Source: Pelodera strongyloides (taxonomy: Eukaryota; Nematoda; Chromadorea; Rhabditida; Rhabditidae). From it: a stretch of 64,000 bases of DNA. Below the pieces are notes generated by a model, which did no database searches, was not told the DNA's origin, and saw nothing but the letters and a program-made list of their open reading frames with translations. Of the stretch, positions 1-10,400 are shown piece after piece; position 1 is the first letter of the stretch; every line of letters starts with the position of its first letter. The stretch lies in assembly GCA_036852015.1 (NCBI GenBank), contig JAANDG010000057.1:310001-374000 (forward strand). The letters are read 5' to 3'. The translations under genes were made by a program, and so were the position numbers.

Positions 1-162
1 GATGAACTTTGATTGTATGAGTAACTTGTTGAGTGCGCCCTGAAAGTTGGATATTCAATTCCTGAAAATAAAGTGTAATTGGACTCGACAAATAATTTCG
101 ATCACTGCTCATCGTTAGGTGACGGCGTGCGTCGGGTTGTTTGTCAGTTTGTGGTAGTTCAC

Positions 163-249
163 TCCTGTTCCTGTGCGTTTCGTACATCGTCTACAGTTGC
201 AATTGCGGTATCGGTAAAGACAAATTTTGAACCTTCAACTTTCATATTA
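163..249 (-). CDS. Possible short exon, 28 codons, product unknown
   Basis: On the minus strand an ATG lies 8 nt after a possible acceptor (ATATAAG). It opens a segment with protein-like composition (MKVEGSKFVFTDTAIATVDD, then VRNAQEQE) that ends in TGA. An internal GTAGAC would allow a phase-0 donor after residue 17, so this may instead be a first exon of a gene continuing past the window edge. I do not recognise a family. The only evidence is composition and one acceptor-like site. Confidence 0.2.
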
Positions 250-831
250 GACACTTATATTCAAAGAATTTTGCATAGATTATCTGCGTTCGTTTTCCTT
301 GCCCTGTGCAGTCCTGTGTCCTGCGTATTCCAGAATACTTTGGGAAATCCGCTTATTTTTGCATGATTTTTGCTATATTAATTTTGAACACCACTTTCCA
401 AAAAATGGTGCTTTTTTGAAAAACTATGCGGGTATTACAGAAGTATCACTCGTGCCGCACTACTGATGGGAACCCTTTTAAATTCAAATATTTTTCTCAT
501 GGTCAAACATAGCTGCAAGAAGTAGTCCATTGATCTTGATTTTCGTGTATACTTTGACGAGTTACACGTGGTATTCACAATTTTCATAGTCTTTGAAAAT
601 GACGTAATTGCCCAGACAACAGAAAAAAATGTCAGTAGCGGTCACCAAGTGGTTTTCACCGAAAAAAACATGCCGTGACCATGTCATGATCAACTGACGA
701 CGGACAAGGTCACCAAGTGGTCATGGGTTGGCACACGAAAAAACCATGGAACCATGGCCAAATGGGTTCCTCCGTATCCTTTATGTTGGTGTTGTTGATA
801 ATTGATAGTGCGATTGATGATCGGAAGTACT

Positions 832-963
832 GAGGCCATATTCATCACTCAATTCCCCATGTCGAATTCCCCGTCTTTTTCTCTGCGTGTCTCACATTAG
901 AATGCTATTTTCTCTCTCCAGGGAATATTTCCCCGAGGGAATGGGAGTGATGAATATGGCCTC
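832..963. repeat. MITE family B, copy 1
   Basis: This is a 132-bp element with inverted ends: GAGGCCATATTCATCACTC on the left and its reverse complement on the right. The inner arms also pair (GGGAATATTTCCCC). Two further copies lie at 11886-12017 and 55194-55311. There is no coding capacity, so a non-autonomous DNA transposon is the best reading. Confidence 0.8.
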
Positions 964-2042
964 TGATCTACTTCAGATTCCTCAAAACATTTCCTCGTTT
1001 TCTTCCTTGATGACGCTTTTGTTATTTGGACACCTCATTTCTGTTCTTTGAACCATTTTTTTGCTACTCTTCAACGAATTTACGATTGAAATTTTTTATG
1101 AACAATAACGAGCAAACTGAAATATTCTCCTTCTCATTGTCAGTATCATGCTTGTCTGCCTAAACGTTTTCACTTTTTTTTCCACAAAGACAAATGTTAA
1201 CTAGGGAATTGTTTGGTTGAAGCGGCTAGGCGTTTAATCCTATCCCGTCTACTATTTTCCGTTTTGCACCTTCTAGTTTGCATTTCGGATTTCTGTTTGC
1301 AAGTGTTTGTGTTCTCAGTGTTCGAGATGTGTGAGAGAGCACGAGAACCTGCGAGATTTAGAGAAAGACACTAATGAGGGAGTGTTTAAACCTGCGAGAC
1401 CTAGAGATGGGCCTTAGTCTGTCTGAACGTTCTTGAGTGTTTTTGATCTGGAATGTGAAGTGAAGTGGTTAGAGACAAAAGTAAGACTAGATTAGTCTTT
1501 CTTCAATTGTAATCTTTCCGTTATTTCGAAAGTTTCTTGACCACAAAGATACAAAAGGGACTTTTAACAATGACATAATAAAGCACAATGATATTACCTA
1601 TTACATTGCAAAATGATTTTCAGCATAAAGGACAAAAAATATATAATAATTATAATAATTTATTACACCACAAAGGTGCGCACAAACATACATAATTAAG
1701 ACAATAAATACAGTGAAGACAGAAAAACGGTAATAAGGGACATAAGGTACATGTGTAAAGGTAAGCGGAAATGCTGGGGCATCGAACAAAGGTAGTAAAT
1801 ATATTTTAATAATAAATAAATATAAATATATGTATATTACATAATGTACATTACAAACATATAAGAGTGCTTTACAAAATCACTCAACTATTTTTTTCAT
1901 GTATTTTTGTGGTTTGCACTTGGGATATAGTACATACATATACGATGGTTGCTAATGTACACATTTTCTCTAACCGTTTTTCTCATCAGCTCACTCGGAT
2001 TCTCTTTGTAGAATTTCTTTTCAGAATTCGTAACGTGCATGG

Positions 2043-4390
2043 ATGGACGGTGATGAGAATGATCTGCGCCAACGCAAAGCCAGCCCGTCGCTGCGCCGAC
2101 GAGCACCGGTCGATCAGCATAGAGGTGCGGTAGCATGGGAGCCAGCGCACTAATCTTGGGGGTTGCACGCGGCAACAATTTGGCGCACATTGTCGTAATC
2201 TGCATGAACACCAATAGGGTACATGGGCATGTATTTCACTCTGAACTTATGTCAAAGCTCAAAGGTACTGTATTAGTACAGGACTTAGAGGACTGCGCAG
2301 ATACATTCAGTGCCTGAAACATCGAGTTTGGCTTTTTTTGCATTTTCCTCCAATTTCAGGAAGCCCTCTACTGAATCGTCGCCAAGTTTTCTTCGATACT
2401 CCTTCGAACGAATCAAATGAACAACTGAGACACCGTAGTGAGGAAATTGTATACAGTGCTGTGAAAACGTGGGTCATCGGTAATTGTAATAATAAAAGTT
2501 TTAACGCATTCTCCAGTCTTACGACTGAATTCATGTGATTTAACCACTTAACGACTTAAGTGCTCTGATAAAGCCACAACATTCACAAAGTTAACTCCGA
2601 CTGTCGGATTAACTTCGTCGGAAGGTTATATAATTCATTCCCATTCAGCTATTCTTCCCACGTTGAAGAAGGCCGTCAGAATGTATCAAATGTCGAAGTT
2701 GGCCAGAATCCGAGACAAGGAATTCTGAAGAATGGAAAGGTATAAACTTTATACAATGTCTTTCTATCTTATGGTCATTGCCTATGATATCTACCTAGTT
2801 CATTCCAACTATCCACCTTATTTTACTTATTTTTACTAACGGGCTTGGCAAATGTCATAGGCTATGAGGAAACGTCATTAATTCAACAATATAATTATAT
2901 TAATTATTCGTAGTTTCTATTCAGAAATCTAATAGTCTGATAGTGAGTTTCTTTCCTTCTATTTCGTGCGAATTGATTAGTTCCGCTCCATTGATAATTG
3001 TTCACAAACAGTGAGCACATTTTGAGGAAAATCTCCCGAAATCACACCACATTTTGAGACTTTATATCAAATTCTTCTTTTACTTTAATGTGTTGGTTGG
3101 ATTACTACTATATGGATTATCCTTATTTTACTTTACTACTTTTTTGATCCTGCTATAATTGGTACTGTATGCTCAATCAATGTGCACGTGTGTGTTCGCT
3201 TATAAAATAGAAAAAAAGGAAATTCGAAATTGAGGAAAGTCGAAATTGAGTTTTCGTGCCTTTCCTCTATATGTAAACCAAAAAAAGTATAATTTCTTTC
3301 CAGTTTCCCGGTCCAAAATTGATGGTCTCATTGAGTACAATACCTCAACACGCGCCTTCGGAATTTATGAATTCCGGTACAAATCTAAGAAATCAATCAG
3401 GAAGGGATTTTCAAGAAACAACATGGAATCGGTTGGTCCATTTTTGTGTTTTATGTTTAGATATTATATTTTATGTTTAGATATTAAAGCGAAATACTGG
3501 TAGGTTTTTGAAACGCATCACGGACAGCTGAATTCTTACGTATTTATGCAAATTTGCTCGAATTTAGCTCGATTTTTATTCTAATTTATGTTTATTTGCA
3601 TAAGATGCATAAGCATGCTGGTGTACTCGATGTGTTTAAAAAACCGGCCGGTATTTCTCTTTAATTGAGACTGATGGAATAGGTAAACATCTCTAGTTCT
3701 ATCCAATATCAAATCGTTTAGAAACTGTAGATGAGCGGGAGTTACACGGGGACATATGTGCTCGCCGATTCCCATATTTTCATCGTAGAATATACACGTG
3801 CGATCACCATTCGAACTATCAAAATCCCATTTTTTAGATCTGAATCTCTCGATCGACAACGTTCTCTCTCTGTAGAGAATATTGGCCCCGAAGAAGCAGA
3901 CGAACTCAGGTAACATATAAGGATATAAGAATTAGAGTCGTTGCCATCTAAAACATAGAATCCTGTTTGTGAAAGACGCGTACCGTAACACTTGAAACTT
4001 ACTCAAGTTATCTCCCCGTCAGACCACAGACGATCTACCGTAGCCCCATAAAAAAGACTGGAAATAACCCCAGGTGTCCCACCGTCGTCGCATGTATAAG
4101 TATAAGTTGTATTTGCGATGTTTATCGGGTAATGGAAGATAAGTGATATACCTAACATTAATGTAAACAGCTGTCTTTGATCTTTCTCTGTCACAGTAAT
4201 CACACAAATCTGTTCTAACGTATTTCAGAAGAGTTGCATGGGAAGTGCGACAAAGTGCCCGGAATCCGAATGGTCACGTGGAACCGAAGGAGGCATGTGA
4301 GTATTTCTTTCCTGATGAACTTATGCTACCTCACAAGTTGTTTGATGCAAATAAGTTTTTTTTGGATAGTATAGTATCCAGAATCATAAT

Positions 4391-4429
<39 letters not shown>

Positions 4430-7400
4430 ATTATTGTTTCTCTAATTTACACATTACTTATTTCCTATCTCTGCTAGCATTACTTGGTTCTCGCGTCCCC
4501 TTTTCTTTATCTCCACAAAACGATGAAGCTGGTCATATCCGCCAAAAACCTGCAGTGTTTACGTTGAGGTTTTGAGTAGGTCGACAAATATCGATGCCAT
4601 TTCATTCAAGATATCTTCAGTAACTGGATCTACACAACTTCACACTAGAATGACTAGAATGACTGGAAACTGATTATTCAAGTCGAATATTTTATTCCTT
4701 GAGACTTTTGCTTTTGCTAACTTCAGAAGCATTGCTAAAGTATCATCAATTACTACTACCTAATTTATATTTCTGGGCATTTTCCCAGAATAATAGTTTG
4801 GGCTTATATTCCAACTATCACTGTTTTACCAGCTACATTCCTTTCCAGTTACTAAAATGGTTGGTGAGTATTATATTTTATTTTTATGAAAAGGTGATTA
4901 TCTTTCGCTCATTTTCCGTCACCATGACCACATTCTTCTAGAAACTGAGATTCATACTTCTATTGTTATTGTCTTTGTCAAATATCGTCCGAAAACAATG
5001 CGTAATATCAACGTAACCAAATTTTATTTTATTTTACAACCTGCAACTCTTTCATATCCTTCTTCGTTCGTTCCTTTTGTAAGACGAATGTTCCAATCTT
5101 TTATGAGGATCGCGAGATTTGCATACCGATTGGTTCGATGGCACTAATTTGCATATCAGATGAGATCCGTGATCTAGGAATTGGTCGTTCTTCAAGAATT
5201 TGATTGAATTCACTCATTAGATAAATAAATGGAACACATTATTATGTACTTTCAATATCAAACTTTTCTCTGATCAACTCCACCGATCACTCGAACAAAC
5301 AGGCAAACTATGGCGAAAACTTGAAATATGCTTTCAAGTGACTTACAAAAATTAATTAGCTCTCTGTCCTCGTTACCAAATTCTTATATTTTTTTGTAAA
5401 TTTTGTTTATTGGCTCTGAATGTAGTAAATAAAAAAGACGGCAACCGTCTCATCTGAACTAATCGGCACAACGCAGCAATCATATACAAATCCACGATCC
5501 CCTAAATAACACGCGATTTGCTCACTGGCTGATGAGTGTTCTGTTGGCGCACTTTATGTTATTTGCTGGCGCAGTTTAGGTACACTTTCCTCCCTCCGTT
5601 CCCCTCAGTATTTGTCGTCCTGTCGAAATTAGAACCATATTTTGACACCTTCGGAAGAGTGATCCACAGATTTCCGTTCCCGAAGAGCTGAACGCTTTTG
5701 GAACTGTCTACGATACATTTTAGGCCGTTTTGTGAAGACAGAAACCCTGTTGTTTCGTTTTTGGAAGCATTCTGACTTTTTCTGTAGTTTCACGCGTAGT
5801 TCCTTCCTAATATAAGAAAAATATGGTTTAAAAACTTGCTTATGGTTAGAGTTGTTGATTAATTACTGAGCTACATGTTAGATGAATCTCCCTGCAATTA
5901 GCTTCCCAAATCAAATCTTATAATCCATGCCATGCGTACTACATACAGCCTGTGTTAGAGTCAGATTCCGTAAGGGAATATTAGTAGAAATCACCAAATA
6001 GCCTGATAATAATAATAAACGCTACACAGTTTTGTAGATTGCAGCACGTTTTGATTTGTCAGTTCTCACATGAAAAAAGTTTCATGGCGTTTTTATGTGG
6101 TCCAAGTTTCACTACTGTATCGGAAGTCTGGTTGTATTTCTCCTAGGTTTTCTTCAAAAGACATTTAGGTGTTGACTCCTTAGGCCCTGCGTACGTAAAT
6201 ACGTGATCCCATGGGCTTGGGCCCTATACTTTAATAAGGTCCAAAAGTTCTTTAATCTCGTAGACTGTTCATGCAATGTTCATTTCTGTACGTGTATTTG
6301 CGTTGTCAATAGGCTGCCCTCAGCCTCAGAAACCTCGTCTTATTTGTTTTAGACAAGAAGTATGTAGAGCTTGTCGCTCGCCCACTTGCAAAAACTACGC
6401 GGATTATCAGTTGCCAGCAATTCTTGCCAATTTATTTAACTTATTTTCGCTTATTAACTCTATTTAATATTTGATAAATAGCGAAAAAAATGGTGCAATT
6501 CACGACAGTAACATGGCTCTTTATGTTACTACAGGACTGCTAGCAAAATAATCCATATTATATTTATAATTTACACATTCAACAATTACACGGCTACTTT
6601 AGATTCGCCTTCGTCAATAGAGCATTTATACTGAACCTGACAAAGCGAAATACCGGACGGTTTTTGAAACGCATCTCAAGTACTTGCATTCCTATGCATT
6701 TATGCAACGTGGGGTCTAATTGGGGTCTGGTTTTATTCTAATTTTTACTCATTTGCATATGCTGCATAAGAACGCAGGTGTACGCAATGCGTTTCAAAAA
6801 CCGGCTGGTGGTTTGCTTTAAATTTTAAGTTTTAGATTATATTATTTATGTAATAATAGACCGGTATTATTCAGTGTTTACAAATCGAAACTTTCTGTTT
6901 TGTTCTTTGCAATTCCCTCTATAATTATCACGGTAAGGATGTCAAGAGTATTTTTTGAAAAATTTTCGCGTCACGATTCCAATTTCTATAAGTATCTTTT
7001 CTTTGCAGCAAGCACCGAGTGTGCTTGGGCAGGCACCAAACTGGCGGGTCGTGTCAATGATGCTAAAGCGAATGGAATCAAATGCTACTGGGAACAAAAC
7101 TGCAAGAAAGAGGAGGAGATGAAGGTTGGTTACGGTAGTTCTGAAATGATCAAAAGATAGTGTTATTAGCGAAGATTTCATTTTCCGTCCAAACGCGAAA
7201 ACACAACAACACTTATGAAACTCGGTAAGGCGATTCGTCACAGACCTCCCGGTTTGCGGGACGCGCCGGGATGCGCCAAATCGCCAAATCAGTTTGCGTA
7301 CCCGCGGAGCACCTTCTGGTTAGCGGGCGACAGGTGCGCCGTAGGTGCGCCAACTGGAATTATACCTCTTTCGTAAGCATAGCCCGCCGCCCGCGCACCC

Positions 7401-10400
7401 TACAGCGAGACCGGATCCACAGCCGGACCTTCTTTTCTGTGCGACGATTGTGCTTTTGTTCTTTCTAAATAATAATTTAATTTAGCTAGAAGAACAGAAA
7501 CGTCAGCGTCCAAAGACCTACGGATTTCCCAAATGGAGGTCAATTGATGCACTATCGGCGTCTTTGGTTGCTTCGAATAAGGTTTGCATTTTTATTGAAA
7601 CGATTTTAATTAATGATTAACTAATTAATTAATTAATTGTCCAGATATACATATACATACTGACTAACGATGATGTAAGTAACTGCCAGTTACGTAATAT
7701 TCCTTGCTACTTTTCTAGGTCGATATCCCGATGGACAGTCGAATTCCAGAACAAAGACTCCAGAAAATGGAAATGACTGAAATGGAGGCAAATCAGACAA
7801 GGGTTAGAATTAACCGATTTCTTTCCTTGTCTTTTTTTTGCAAATGAGTTGGCGTAAGAAATAGTCGTTATTCCTTTCTGACTCCTTTCATATTTTCACT
7901 GAAGTATTTAAAGCGAAATACCGGCCGGTTTTTAAAACGCATCGTGGACAACTGACTTTTTACGTATTTATGCTAATTTTCTCGAATTTAGCTCGATTTT
8001 TAGTCTAATTTATGTTCATTTACATACTATGCATGGAATGCAGGCGTGCTCGATGTGTTTCAAAAACCGGCCAGTATTTCGCTTTAATAGAAAAGTATTC
8101 GGGTTGTCATGGTTCATTACCCTCATGGTTCGACTCGACTGCATAATATTCTTTTATTCAAATCAATTTTTCTTGAGGGGCCTGAGCAATCCATTTTTTC
8201 TGACGAGTGAGCAATCACGTGATATCATCAGTTCATATTGCACCCATTATGGTTTCACACATCCACACTATTGTGTGGTTTTTGATATCATAGTATCGAA
8301 TTACTCGAATACTTTCGAGTAACGTGACGGGCTGATGCCTTACATTGCATAGGATTTCTAAAGATGTCCATTCTTACACTACTCTTGAGTTGTCTTTGAT
8401 ATTCGAATAATTTTGTGGTAATTTATAAGAAAAGTTATTTATTTGTGTTGTTAGTATTATTTTACTTATATGTAATTTAGCAAATGATTCAAGAATCAGT
8501 TCCCCCAAAACGGTTATCGAAAGGGAAAAGTTTGGAATCGCTGACGATGCAGGTAGGTATTTTAAAATGACAAAGGGTACCGTCTAATCTAAGCTACGTT
8601 ATTGTTATTGATTGGCTCCTGACTCCTGGGGGCGTTCTATTACACGTAATGCAGGTTTAGCATATTTTGAGGAATTTGAGTTTCAGAAGATCAGTATATT
8701 ATTGCTGTATTATTTCGCTGCCTTTTTATGTATTGATGTGCTAGTGTTATCTTATTGAAATTCCGGGTCTCTTTCTTTGTATTGTGGTTGCCTTTATATG
8801 ATACCATAAATCTACAGGTCGACTACACGCCATGGTATGATCGTCAGAAGATTCGAGAAGCAATTAGCAGAGAATCAATTGCCAATATTGGACAAGTGAG
8901 GGAACGATTTGAGACTGGATCAATTGTCAATAGTATGTTACTCATGATTCTATCAGTATATTGTTGTGAGTTATGATCCTGTCATGGTCGTAACGATCAG
9001 CACTAAAAAAACCAAAGAAGTGAATATTTGAAGCGAGATGTATTATTTTTTACGCGAAAAAGGATGTTTCATAGTATTGTCTTTTAGTGAAATTCTAGAA
9101 TTATTAAAATAAAATAATTTCCGGTCGTGCTCCTTCCACAACTCCGAGTAGCCGTTTCCAAACTCCCGTTCCCATTGGGATGGGTGTCGATAAGCGGATA
9201 CCTAATGGAAGACCGGTATTTGCTTTTAATAATTGGAATTGGATAGCACTCACTGGGTTAACCAACATCCTTTATTCAGAAATTCAGAATCATGCTAGTT
9301 TTTGCTCTATCACGAGTAAATTTCCAAAGTTTGGAAATTTACCAGTGCCTCACAATCGCACACTATGGTAGTGCTTAAAAAAGTTGCATATACACAACAC
9401 ACTGCGTAGCATATTGATTTTTTTGCATGTCGCTAAACTGCCAAAGGGAGAATTTAAGGAGAATTCCAAAGAGAGAAAATTGAAAATACAATGTGAATGG
9501 ATTATTTGTATAAATTAAGTTTAATTATAGACTCTCTATTTCAGAATGGCTCTATCACTCCATCTCTTCATGGTTCGACGACGGCCCTCCATCAGCCCGC
9601 CCCCTCTGTGAATGGGGGTACCGTAGTCGGAGACAGTAGACAGACAAATGGAGTGGCACACCACAGTAATCCGCCACCAACAAACCAACCAACCCGTTTT
9701 CCAGAACCGCAACCAAGGAGTGCACATTTTAGAGAACAATCGTCGGTTTTTTTTTTGTTTCTTCATAATTTTCTTTAATCTTTAACCTTTTAACCACTTC
9801 TATACCAAACATAACTTAATGAGCAAAACAATGGAGGCGACTTGGAAACTTTTATTTTACCACCACCCGGCGAGGGAATCATGATCATGGGCGATCCCTC
9901 CTGGCCCTACCGCGAAGACGCCGAGCAATTTGTCATCTGGAACTCATCGCCTAATTCTCAGGACCTCTGCGTAACAAGTCATAAACTCACTTTGAAACTG
10001 TATTGTACCACCCTTGAATAAAGGTGCACACTCTTGAAGCGTAAACGATTTATTTTAGAAATTTTAATTTGTTTGTTTAGGTTCCCGCCAAATCACAGTA
10101 CTCCACAACCGTATCACCCGCCCACGCACGCCCAACCAGCGCTTATTTCACACGGAAACTACGCGGCTTCCCCGATGGGAATTAACTTGAGCGTGGACGA
10201 GCAACTTCTGTTACTGTATTTGCGACAAAACAGCGAGATGATTGCAGGTGACTAATTATACAGTTAACTCACAATCAGTGCTGTGCAAGGTCTCTCGTGT
10301 ACATTTTTGAATTGTGTTACCCTTCGTTAGCGCGATAGCTCTAACATATTTTGGGGTTATACTCTTATTGTTAGGTGAGAATTCAATTGCAATATATGAT

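Larger units (their letters stand above)
1..2023. other. Upstream intergenic region of the first gene
   Basis: I see no convincing multi-exon gene here. The stretch holds one MITE (832-963) and a short imperfect repeat of GGTCACCAAGTGGT (near 637 and 709). Around 1325-1420 an imperfect direct repeat starts CCTGCGAGA. On the minus strand, 163-249 reads as a 28-codon open segment starting M-K-V-E-G and ending in TGA. It could be a small exon of a gene lying off the left edge, but nothing else supports that. Confidence 0.5.

Noticed and set aside
3581..3916. 111-codon minus-strand frame
   Set aside because: It overlaps MITE family A and exon 5 of the first gene on the opposite strand.
7230..7440. 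GC-rich stretch with GCGCC repeats, similar in style to 26450-26650 and 27030
   Set aside because: Shared strings are short (GCGCCAACTGGAA-like) and I could not define element ends; it may be a diverged repeat.
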